Assembly (NCBI GenBank): GCA_046052065.1 | Contig: JBJOND010000004.1 | Location: 5,060 to 69,059, forward strand | Length of the DNA stretch: 64,000 bases | Source: CAINEC01 sp046052065 | GTDB taxonomy: Bacteria > Bacteroidota > Bacteroidia > AKYH767-A > OLB10 | Direction of reading: 5' to 3' | In this document: positions 51,231-59,593 of the stretch, in pieces | Layout of the letters: each line of letters starts with the position of its first letter | How positions within the stretch are numbered: position 1 is the stretch's first letter | Position numbers and translations under genes: made by a program | The notes under the pieces: model-generated | Seen by the model: only the letters and a program-made list of their open reading frames with translations | What the model was told of the DNA's origin: nothing | Database searches by the model: none

Positions 51231-52580
51231 ATGAAACAAATTCGTGCTAAACTAAAATCTGTTTTAGACGGAGAAACACAAACACTTTTCAAAAACAGTT
51301 CGTGGGTATTTGTATCTAATGCATATGGTGTATTGCTCGCGTTCCTGCGTTCAATTGTTATTGCTCGCGGTTTAGGTGCCGAAATGCTAGGGATCTACTC
51401 AGTGATAATTGCTTTCGTTCTAACAATACAAGAAGTAATTAAATTGAACGTTCCTTTAGGAATTATAAAATTCGGAGCTCAATTTATTTCCCATAAGTCG
51501 CCAGAAAAAGTTGTTAGCCTACTAAAAAGAGGTGTTACCTATAGCATGCTTTCGGCATTGTTATCGGTAATAGTTATTGCTATAATCACACACTTTTTAT
51601 ATCCACACTTTTTTGATATTGAAGGATTACAAAAATTCATCATACTGTATGCAATAGTAAATGGTATTTGCTTTTTGGATAATATAGGCAGAGCGATATT
51701 GAAAATTTATTACCGATTTAAAGTGAATTCAATTGTTCAAATGGTAATGGATACAGTAGAGTTTACTGCAATAACATTCTCAATCTATTATTTCCCAAAC
51801 AATCTTGATTATTTCTTCTATACTGTACTTGCAACCAAATTATTGAACTCAGTAATTTGTAATTTATCCGTGCTAATAGAATTAAGAAAAGATTTATTAC
51901 CCTATTTTAAAACCCCTGTTAATGCCATTGAAAGTCATTATACTGAAATCAAACATTTTATTTTTGGACATTCATTTGGAAACACCTTGAAAACACTATT
52001 AAACCAAGGTGATGTTTTATTGCTGAATATTTGGGGTAGTCATGCAGCAGTTGGATTGTATATCGTTTCAAAAAAATTAGCCTATGCAATTTTAGCAGTT
52101 ACAGATCCATTAGTAACTTCGGTATATCCACAATTTGCGCATCTTGTTTCTCAGAAAAAATTCTCGGAATTAAAACTCATGATTAACAAAATAACTAAGC
52201 TTGCTTTAATACCTGTTACTTTTTTCTTAGCATTTGTTTTTATCTTTAAAGGACATATTATCACGTTGATTTATGGAGAAGAATTTCGGGCTGCGGCAAG
52301 TACATTCTTTATTCATTTCATTGGAGCTGCGCAAGGATCTTTGTTTTTTTGGTGCTTACCAATGATTCAGGGATTAGGCCTTACCTACCTTCGTTTAAAA
52401 AGTTATGTTATTGCAATCATAATTGACCTGATATTAGCTTGGACATTAACACCTCAATTTGGAGCCAATGGGGTTGCAATAGGATTATTAGCCGCTAACT
52501 TAACTACAACTGCCTATTTCGTATATTACACCAATAAAAAGATTAATTCGGAAATCAACTTATCGCTTTCCACAACTTAA
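51231..52580 (+). CDS. Polysaccharide flippase (Wzx-like, MOP superfamily)
   Basis: 449 residues with about 12-14 membrane helices and no soluble domain. The early segment FKNSSWVFVSNAYGVLLAFLRSIVIARGLGAEMLGIYSVI and the middle FGHSFGNTLKTLLNQGDVLLLNIWG are typical of the oligosaccharide flippase family. It would move the lipid-linked repeat unit across the inner membrane. It lies 16 bases after the autokinase. Confidence 0.88.
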   Translation: MKQIRAKLKSVLDGETQTLFKNSSWVFVSNAYGVLLAFLRSIVIARGLGAEMLGIYSVIIAFVLTIQEVIKLNVPLGIIKFGAQFISHKSPEKVVSLLKRGVTYSMLSALLSVIVIAIITHFLYPHFFDIEGLQKFIILYAIVNGICFLDNIGRAILKIYYRFKVNSIVQMVMDTVEFTAITFSIYYFPNNLDYFFYTVLATKLLNSVICNLSVLIELRKDLLPYFKTPVNAIESHYTEIKHFIFGHSFGNTLKTLLNQGDVLLLNIWGSHAAVGLYIVSKKLAYAILAVTDPLVTSVYPQFAHLVSQKKFSELKLMINKITKLALIPVTFFLAFVFIFKGHIITLIYGEEFRAAASTFFIHFIGAAQGSLFFWCLPMIQGLGLTYLRLKSYVIAIIIDLILAWTLTPQFGANGVAIGLLAANLTTTAYFVYYTNKKINSEINLSLSTT

Positions 52581-52586
52581 TTCAAT

Positions 52587-53330
52587 ATGACTATTAAAAA
52601 CGCAAGTACGATGTTAGCAGCATTAAAAAACCCAATAGCTGCTATAAAATTTAAACTCGGAAATAAGTCTGCAATGCATGATGCTGTTATATTGGACAGC
52701 GTAAAACATTTATGGGGCCCAAATGCAGATTTAACACCTTGGAAAAACGCATTGAAAGAACTTAAGAATAACGATTTAATAGCCCCTAATAAAAACATAC
52801 ATCAAACCATAGTTGGCAATAATTTAAATACCACATTTGGAAAATGGATTTATTGCTGCATAAGAGTTACTAAACCCAATACAGTTATAGAAACAGGTGT
52901 TGCACACGGTTACTCTTCATGGATTATTTTGAATGCGCTTAACAAAAACAATAAAGGTGTCTTGTATAGCATCGACCTTCCTAACAACGATACAAATAGC
53001 GATTATAATTTTAAAGAACAACCAACCACTGGATGGCTTGTCCCTGATACATTAAAAGATCGTTGGAAGCTTAATTTAGGTGATGCTAAAGTTTTACTGC
53101 CTGAAATACTAAACGAAATAAAAGATCTCGATATCTTTTTTCATGATAGCGATCACAGTTACGAACACATGAAATATGAATTTGAAACCTCATATCCATT
53201 TATTGTAAACGGAGGACTCTTATTAAGCGATGATGTGCATAAAAATGTAGCATTTTCAGAATATGTAGCTACTAATAATTTAAAAGCACTTCAGTTTAAT
53301 AAAGGTGGAGCTGCTATAATTAAAAAATAA
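52587..53330 (+). CDS. Class I SAM-dependent methyltransferase (MTase_24 type)
   Basis: 247 residues. The core (about 95-225) has NTVIETGVAHGYSSWIILNAL as the SAM-binding glycine-rich motif, YSIDLP as the acidic second strand, and DLDIFFHDSDHSYEHMKYEFE, the metal-binding DxDH segment characteristic of the cephalosporin-hydroxylase/MTase_24 group. It probably methylates a sugar hydroxyl of the polysaccharide. It follows the flippase by six bases and abuts the next gene. Confidence 0.8.
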   Translation: MTIKNASTMLAALKNPIAAIKFKLGNKSAMHDAVILDSVKHLWGPNADLTPWKNALKELKNNDLIAPNKNIHQTIVGNNLNTTFGKWIYCCIRVTKPNTVIETGVAHGYSSWIILNALNKNNKGVLYSIDLPNNDTNSDYNFKEQPTTGWLVPDTLKDRWKLNLGDAKVLLPEILNEIKDLDIFFHDSDHSYEHMKYEFETSYPFIVNGGLLLSDDVHKNVAFSEYVATNNLKALQFNKGGAAIIKK

Positions 53331-54500
53331 GTGAATACAGTTTACATCTACATATCACCTTACGACATTCTTCGACCTAGAACAAACCAGGTAAGCGATG
53401 TTCGTTTTTGTGATGGATTTTTGCAGAATGGCAGAGTCATTCATCTAGTTGTTCCTTTCGTTAAGCGAGAAGACAATATTTCAAAAGAGGAAGTCCCCCA
53501 AATCTATGGTGTATCAGATAAACTAAATATTCATTATTTAAAAACTGATTTTAAGTCAGATGTAAGCGGCAAAATAAACTTATTTAAAATTATCATTCTA
53601 AATTATCTTCAGATAAGAAAACTTACAAGAGATAAAAAATGTAATTATGTAGTTATTTCAAGAAGTATTGCCATTCTATTTCCGTTCTTAATAACAAAAG
53701 CTTTTAACAGAAAAAAATTGAAATTCACCTATTGGGCTCATGACTTTAGCAAGAAAAAACTATTCCGTTGGGCTTATGGACTATGTGATAATATCATTGG
53801 AACTAATTCATCAATTATCAACTCGATTAATAAATCAACTAACTATCCAATAAACAGAACAATCATTTCTTCGAATCCAATTACGCAAAATCAGGCGGAT
53901 GATTATATGGAGAAAATAGCGGCAAGAACTATTCTTAAAATTGATTCTAAAAAACCAGTTGTTGTTTATACCGGTAAACTTGCAATTGATTACAATCTAG
54001 AAATAGAATATATACTTAAGGCTGCTAAAAAACTACCAGACTATACATTTATTTTCACTGGAGGAAAACCAATCGCAGTAGATTATTGGAAAGGATGGTG
54101 CAATGAAAAAGGGATTAGCAATGCAAAATTCACAGGTTACATTAACGACTATCAAAAAATCAAGTATTATCAGTTTGCTGCAGATGTTCTTGTTTCCTAC
54201 TATACAAAACAAGGACACGATGTAAGCTATAACTTCCCAAACAAAATTTGTGAATATATGTTAACGGGCAATCCGATTATAACTCCCAACTACCCTGCAA
54301 CACAAGATATATTAAATGAACATAACTGCTATTTTACAGCACCAGAAAACGAAACTGAATTAGCCAAGACAATAAAAATAGCGATTGAAGATAAAGAAAA
54401 GTCGACGGCCATTGCTAATCAAGCAAGGTTTGATGTTAAACAAAACACTTTCAAGATCAGAGTCTCAAGCATCATTAATTTTTTAGAAAGCAATGAATAA
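53331..54500 (+). CDS. Glycosyltransferase family 4
   Basis: 389 residues with a GTG start at 53331 directly after the previous stop codon. The C-terminal GT-B domain has VVVYTGKLAIDYNLEI, FIFTGGKP and a NKICEYMLTGNPIITPN segment in place of the classical ExxxxxxxE. The N-terminal domain contains WAHDFSKKKLFRWAYG. The donor and acceptor are not known. The last eight bases overlap the next gene. Confidence 0.85.
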   Translation: MNTVYIYISPYDILRPRTNQVSDVRFCDGFLQNGRVIHLVVPFVKREDNISKEEVPQIYGVSDKLNIHYLKTDFKSDVSGKINLFKIIILNYLQIRKLTRDKKCNYVVISRSIAILFPFLITKAFNRKKLKFTYWAHDFSKKKLFRWAYGLCDNIIGTNSSIINSINKSTNYPINRTIISSNPITQNQADDYMEKIAARTILKIDSKKPVVVYTGKLAIDYNLEIEYILKAAKKLPDYTFIFTGGKPIAVDYWKGWCNEKGISNAKFTGYINDYQKIKYYQFAADVLVSYYTKQGHDVSYNFPNKICEYMLTGNPIITPNYPATQDILNEHNCYFTAPENETELAKTIKIAIEDKEKSTAIANQARFDVKQNTFKIRVSSIINFLESNE

Positions 54501-55419
54501 ACTTTCAAAATATTTGAGTTATGGTTATAACACTAAAGTAGGTAAATTAGCTAGCCTTATTTTACCCGAAAATATTTCTATTTACTTCAACGATTTAACT
54601 AATGACACAGCATCAAATCATATCTCAAATGATTTAATTAGTTTAAATCAGATTAAATCTAATAATTACTGTGTTAATCAAATAAAAGACATTTGTCAAA
54701 ATTCAAATTTGGAAGGTGTTTTTAGTTGTTATGTTTTTGGAAGCATAGCAAGCAATGATACAAACTCATACAGCGATTTTGATGGGATTTTAATCTACGA
54801 CGAGCATAAATTAAATAGCAACAAGCAAATCTTTCAGCTGCGACGACTAATCAAAAAAATCAATTTATATTCACATCTACAAGATAGTTTACAGCATCAC
54901 GGAATTTTAGTTATTGGAACAAATGAATTGGCAAACAAAAATGATGAACTAATTTTCAATCTACTAAAAGAAGCATTGTTAATATACGGTGGGCCAGCTC
55001 AGAGTAAACCGCAAGAAAACAGAAACTGTTACACTGGTCCATTTATTAAACTTAAAAAAAGTATTCTTCATAAATTAAACAATGAAGAGAAATGGGACAA
55101 CCAATACTACTTTAAAAATATGCTCAGCGAATTATTACTATACCCCTGTTCATATTTGCAATTTAAAAACCAGAAATACATTTCTAAAAAAGATAGTTTT
55201 GAAATGATTAAAGACATCTTCAACAAGCAAGATGTTCAAACAATAAATCAATTAGAACAAATCAGGCTAAATTGGAAACAGGAAAAATTGAACGAGTCGT
55301 CAATTAATCAACGTACCATTGCCTCCTTTAAAAAAACACAAAAGACCTCAATAAAAGATATTGATACGATGAAATCAATCAAGTTAAGACTGATTGAATT
55401 ACTAAACAGTAAAGGATGA
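54493..55419 (+). CDS. Nucleotidyltransferase-fold protein of the polysaccharide locus
   Basis: 308 residues. A polymerase-beta-like nucleotidyltransferase motif is visible: G83-S84 in VFGSIASND followed by D95 and D97 in SDFDGILIY, the GS...DxD pattern. The third acidic residue is not identifiable by eye. The rest (about 180-300) is helical and charged, probably a substrate-binding cap. It overlaps both neighbours (eight bases before, four after), so it is embedded in the operon. It might transfer a nucleotide or phosphate-linked group to a sugar or protein, or be an aminoglycoside-type relative. The role is unknown. Confidence 0.65.
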   Translation: MNKLSKYLSYGYNTKVGKLASLILPENISIYFNDLTNDTASNHISNDLISLNQIKSNNYCVNQIKDICQNSNLEGVFSCYVFGSIASNDTNSYSDFDGILIYDEHKLNSNKQIFQLRRLIKKINLYSHLQDSLQHHGILVIGTNELANKNDELIFNLLKEALLIYGGPAQSKPQENRNCYTGPFIKLKKSILHKLNNEEKWDNQYYFKNMLSELLLYPCSYLQFKNQKYISKKDSFEMIKDIFNKQDVQTINQLEQIRLNWKQEKLNESSINQRTIASFKKTQKTSIKDIDTMKSIKLRLIELLNSKG

Positions 55420-56816
55420 TTAAAATAGCATTTATAGTCGATAAAGGGTTTATGCAATCAATCGTAGAGAGATGCAGAAAACAACTATTATCTGATTTTA
55501 ATTGCAGCATTGATAGTATTCAGTGGAACCATGATTTACGAAAAAACTTTCCAAAAGCGAAAGTGTATGATTATGTAATTAATTTCACCACCCATACGTT
55601 TTTTAAAAAAGAGTATGATCTTGACAACTTAATTCAAATCCCAATTATTTCTAATTTAAGAGCAGGTGTTTCTCGTGAACTTTATCAAGGTATAATTAAT
55701 AATAGCGAGAGTTTCTTAATCAACACAATAAAATCATACGCAGGCAAACAATCTATTCAAATTCATGAACATCATTATTTAATCATTCATCATTCCTATA
55801 ATCGTTCATTTAAGTTTATTAGTGATAAAATACCTGCATTATTGGTTGAATCTATCAAGCGATACAAAAATACCAATCAAATAATCTGGCAAGATAACCA
55901 TCCTAAATCGATACCAACAAGACAATACAACTTTGCAATTTTTCTAAACAAAATAAAGCACTATCTGAAAACATATTTTACCTACCACTATTGGAAAACA
56001 GGTATTATTGATAGTACTATTTCAGAAGTAATAAAGAATAAAACACTTTTAAAGCAACCAAAGTGGATTTATACAGAAAACAAACGAGACTTTATCGCTG
56101 ACCCATTTGGATTCACAACGAGCAATGGTGATTATATTATCTATGAAAAATTTAATTCAATAACTAGAAAAGGACATATTGAAGTTGCAGATAGAATAAC
56201 ACATAAAGTTGTTTTTAAGTTAAAAGCAAACTTTCATTTCAGCTATCCTTTTGTATTTGAAGATAAAAATGAGATTTACATTATTCCTGAAGTACATCAA
56301 ACCAATTCTATTGATTTGTATAAATGGAATGACGATAAACAAGAAATGATATTGGTTAAGACCATGATTGATGATTTTCCTGGTGTAGATAATTCCATAT
56401 TGAAGCACAATAATAAATACTGGCTGTTTTGCACAACATCAAAACATAAAATGTCGGATCATCAGTTAAACCTTTTTTATGCAGATGAACTTACAGGAGA
56501 TTGGACACCGCATCCACTCAACCCTATTATCACATCTATTGTAAGTGCACGACCTGCTGGTAGTTTTATAAAATCAGGAGATAAAATAATTCGACCATCA
56601 CAAAACAGCGGATTAACTTACGGAAATAAAATAGTATTGAATGAAATAACTGAACTAACTGAAACAACCTATTCAGAAAAAAGAGTTGAAGTAATTGCAC
56701 CAGAAGATTTCAAAAATAAAAATATTGTTGGAGTACATACCATTAGTACCATAGGCAATTATACTTTAGTAGATGCTAAGTTCACAGGATTTAAAATTGG
56801 AAAACTTCATTTTTAA
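55416..56816 (+). CDS. Formyltransferase-like N-terminus fused to a GINT1-type beta-propeller
   Basis: 466 residues. The first 190 residues look like a degenerate formyltransferase-type Rossmann domain (MIKIAFIVDKG, YDYVINFTTHTF, IPIISNLRAGVSREL); this is a weak assignment. From about 205 the protein is a five-bladed beta-propeller like the N-terminal domain of glucosamine inositolphosphorylceramide transferase: FIADPFGFTTSNGDYIIYEKF, FSYPFVFEDKNEIYIIPEVHQ, DFPGVDNSILKHNNKYWLFCTTS and SARPAGSFIKSGDKIIRPSQ. The propeller may bind glycan or hydrolyse it (GH43-like fold). It overlaps the preceding gene by four bases and ends one base before the next. Confidence 0.6.
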   Translation: MIKIAFIVDKGFMQSIVERCRKQLLSDFNCSIDSIQWNHDLRKNFPKAKVYDYVINFTTHTFFKKEYDLDNLIQIPIISNLRAGVSRELYQGIINNSESFLINTIKSYAGKQSIQIHEHHYLIIHHSYNRSFKFISDKIPALLVESIKRYKNTNQIIWQDNHPKSIPTRQYNFAIFLNKIKHYLKTYFTYHYWKTGIIDSTISEVIKNKTLLKQPKWIYTENKRDFIADPFGFTTSNGDYIIYEKFNSITRKGHIEVADRITHKVVFKLKANFHFSYPFVFEDKNEIYIIPEVHQTNSIDLYKWNDDKQEMILVKTMIDDFPGVDNSILKHNNKYWLFCTTSKHKMSDHQLNLFYADELTGDWTPHPLNPIITSIVSARPAGSFIKSGDKIIRPSQNSGLTYGNKIVLNEITELTETTYSEKRVEVIAPEDFKNKNIVGVHTISTIGNYTLVDAKFTGFKIGKLHF

Positions 56817-56817
56817 T

Positions 56818-57795
56818 ATGCAGATTATCAACTATCCTTTAACTGGTTATCAAAAAGAAGATTATTTTGATTTGTATGATCATGTTGTTGATTCGTTGAA
56901 GAACAATGCTGAAGTTAAGTGCATTTGTACTTTTGGTGGTGTTAATCAGCCTGGCATTTCAGATATCGACCTACTGATTGTATTTAAAAATGGGAGCTCT
57001 TTTAGTGGTGATATCATATCAGATTTAAGTGCTAAAGAACAATCATTATTTACGCATGGCATCATGGCCTTATCAGAGCAGCATTGGTTTCAGAATAAAG
57101 CATTTGCTATGTGGGATAATCAGAAATTATTAGTTGGAGAAGAACCTTTAGGAGAAGAAATTTATGTTAATGAAACTGAATTAACCATACTTAAAAAACA
57201 AACTGCATTAGAGTTTTTGTTTACGAATTATATCGACTTGACTTTACAAAACGAATATGGAATTATTAAATTAAGAGATTTATTACAACATACCAAAGGA
57301 ATTATCTACGATCTAAATTATCTGCACTTAACTAATACACCAATACATAAGTTTATTACGCAAGCAACAGAATGGATTACTAACTGGCATTTGCAACAAC
57401 CAAGAGATGAAGAATTGATAAAATGGTTTAAAGCATTTTACAAAGCTTACTCTGAATTTATCCAATCCATATTTGATTCAAACAAAATTTATTTGCCAAT
57501 ATTTGTTAAAAGAAATTTTTCTAAGAACATTGCTTTAAAAGAAGCCACAGTTATAAAATATACACGAAGTGGAATACTTTTACCCTCCGTTGTTGCGCCA
57601 ATAGGGCAAAAAAAAGTACTGAAGTTACTGAACAAGTTAAACAAGTTTGAGTTTTCAATACCCAGTACGGATATTGCTGAAAATAGTATCTTAGAAAAGC
57701 GAATTCAGTTCTTCAAAGAAATGAAAATGTATAATCAACTACATTTTCCAAAACTTGGATTACTTACTACCAGTTTAATGTCAAAATTAGTTTAA
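56818..57795 (+). CDS. Second nucleotidyltransferase-fold protein of the polysaccharide locus
   Basis: 325 residues from ATG 56818; an upstream reading frame from 56773 lies inside the previous gene and is rejected. The motif is FGGVNQPGISDIDLLIVF with G40-G41 and D49/D51, the G[GS]...DxD of the polymerase-beta nucleotidyltransferase fold. It is not a close copy of the protein at 54493, but the layout (motif near the N-terminus, then a helical C-terminal domain of about 200 residues) is similar. The following helical part contains several Trp. It lies one base after the propeller protein and two before a methyltransferase. Substrate unknown. Confidence 0.62.
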   Translation: MQIINYPLTGYQKEDYFDLYDHVVDSLKNNAEVKCICTFGGVNQPGISDIDLLIVFKNGSSFSGDIISDLSAKEQSLFTHGIMALSEQHWFQNKAFAMWDNQKLLVGEEPLGEEIYVNETELTILKKQTALEFLFTNYIDLTLQNEYGIIKLRDLLQHTKGIIYDLNYLHLTNTPIHKFITQATEWITNWHLQQPRDEELIKWFKAFYKAYSEFIQSIFDSNKIYLPIFVKRNFSKNIALKEATVIKYTRSGILLPSVVAPIGQKKVLKLLNKLNKFEFSIPSTDIAENSILEKRIQFFKEMKMYNQLHFPKLGLLTTSLMSKLV

Positions 57796-57797
57796 CA

Positions 57798-58514
57798 ATG
57801 GAATTTAAAAACCCTGGTGCATTAATTGAAAATAATTGGAGATACGATTTCTTAAAAGACTATTTTAAGAATAATCCATTTAATGAAGCGACTCTTCTTG
57901 ATTTAGGATGTGGTCCACGCCCCTACTATTCTATTTATAAAAACTATTTCGACAAATCAATTGGTGCAGAAATGGCGGATATGCCTTTTCCGCAAAAAGC
58001 TATCGACATTTATTGCTCTGCCACTGATGTACCGTTGCCTGATGAAAGTATAGATTGTATTTTGTGTACAGAAGTAATGCAGGATATGAAAGAACCATCC
58101 GAATTAATTAATGAATGTTATCGTTTATTAAAAAAAGGCGGGACCTTAATTCTTACAACACCCTACCTTGTCCCTATTGCTGATGGTGAATGGGATAATT
58201 ATCGTTTCACACAGTACGGTTTAAAATACACAATTGAAAAAGGAGGATTTAACGATTTAGTTGTTTATCCTGTAAGTGATGTAGTTGGTGCAGGAATTAC
58301 ACTTCTTGTTAAACCAATCTTGCGCCTCTGGAATATATTAGCCAAGGCAACACGTATTAATTTCTTGCGCCAGTGGTATAATCCATTGCTGTTTATTACC
58401 GTAATGATTCCTCAATTACTTTACATGGCCATACGACCATTACCTATTTTCAAATCAATACTTAAAAAATTCAGCTACGGACCAATAGGTTATATTACGG
58501 TATCAAAAAAATAA
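57798..58514 (+). CDS. Class I SAM-dependent methyltransferase
   Basis: 238 residues. Motif I is LLDLGCGPRPYYSIYKN, an acidic residue follows in IGAEMAD, and motif IV is IDCILCTEVMQDMKEPSELINECYRLLKKGGTLILTTPY, the Methyltransf_11 pattern. A C-terminal hydrophobic stretch (about 165-215) may contact the membrane. It is likely to methylate a sugar or lipid-linked intermediate in the locus. It is two bases from the preceding gene and one from the following gene. Confidence 0.85.
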   Translation: MEFKNPGALIENNWRYDFLKDYFKNNPFNEATLLDLGCGPRPYYSIYKNYFDKSIGAEMADMPFPQKAIDIYCSATDVPLPDESIDCILCTEVMQDMKEPSELINECYRLLKKGGTLILTTPYLVPIADGEWDNYRFTQYGLKYTIEKGGFNDLVVYPVSDVVGAGITLLVKPILRLWNILAKATRINFLRQWYNPLLFITVMIPQLLYMAIRPLPIFKSILKKFSYGPIGYITVSKK

Positions 58515-58515
58515 G

Positions 58516-59592
58516 ATGAAGGTTTTACATATCATTTGGTCGTCGAATATTGGTGGGATAGAAAGTGTTGTGCTTAATTTAGCTATAGCACAACAAAAGA
58601 ATGGTAATGTAGAACCAACCATTTTCGCTGCAAAATCAGAAGGCCCTTTAATTGAAAAAGCGAAAGAGAAAAACATAGAAATTATAAGTGGAGACTTCAA
58701 AAAAGGGAATAACAATTTTTCAAAATTAAATATGTGTGTCAATTTATTTGCAAAGTTTGACATACTCCACCTTCATTCATTTAATCCCATTATTGCATTA
58801 GCTGCTATTCAATCAAAAAAGAAAATTGTTTATACTGAACATGGTAACTTTGCTTTCGAAAGAAAGCAAGGATTAGCAGAGCTGATCTCTAAAAAGCTAC
58901 AGTACTATTTCTTAAATAAATTCACGCATCACATAACATTTAACTCCAACTTTTCGAAAGGTACCGCTATAGAAAGATATCAACTGACAAAAAAATCGTT
59001 AAGTGTGGTTTATAACGGTGTCGACTTACCTTCTTCGCTTCCAAATGAAAAACAAATTTCGGATATAATTCGAATTGGATTTGTAGGCCGACTAGTAGAG
59101 GTAAAACGAATTGACCGACTTCTTGAAACAATTGCAGCCATCAAAGATAAATCAACCATTAAAGTAGAACTAGTTGGTGATGGTCCCTTGAAGAATAAAA
59201 TCTTACAACAAATTACTGCTACTAATTTAAACGATACTATTCAACTATTAGGTTTCAAAAACGACTTATCTACATATTACAATCAATGGGATTTGTTGAT
59301 TGCCCCTTCTTCGAATGAGGCTTTCGGACTGGTAGCCATTGAGGCTTATTCGCATGGTTGTGCAGTTGCTGTTTTTAACGATGGTGGTGGATTAGCAGAA
59401 TTAGTAAGTCAATGTGAACCTGAAATGGTTTTTAATACTACTAATGAACTAACCTTTTTTATTGAATCACTTATCAATAAAACAATCAACGTGAATGAAA
59501 TCAACCTGATTAATAATCGCAGAGCTTTCGCGAAGAAATTCTCAATAGAACAAATGGAAGCTGGCATTAAACAAGTTTACTTATCTTTATAA
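58516..59592 (+). CDS. Glycosyltransferase family 4
   Basis: 358 residues. The N-terminus (WSSNIGGIESVVLNLAIA) has the donor-side glycine motif of GT4. The GT-B C-terminal domain has IGFVGRLVEVKRIDRLLE, VELVGDGPL and APSSNEAFGLVAIEAYSHG, which contains the ExxxxxxxE nucleotide-sugar motif. It adds one sugar of the repeat unit. One base separates it from the asnB-like gene. Confidence 0.9.
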   Translation: MKVLHIIWSSNIGGIESVVLNLAIAQQKNGNVEPTIFAAKSEGPLIEKAKEKNIEIISGDFKKGNNNFSKLNMCVNLFAKFDILHLHSFNPIIALAAIQSKKKIVYTEHGNFAFERKQGLAELISKKLQYYFLNKFTHHITFNSNFSKGTAIERYQLTKKSLSVVYNGVDLPSSLPNEKQISDIIRIGFVGRLVEVKRIDRLLETIAAIKDKSTIKVELVGDGPLKNKILQQITATNLNDTIQLLGFKNDLSTYYNQWDLLIAPSSNEAFGLVAIEAYSHGCAVAVFNDGGGLAELVSQCEPEMVFNTTNELTFFIESLINKTINVNEINLINNRRAFAKKFSIEQMEAGIKQVYLSL

Positions 59593-59593
59593 C

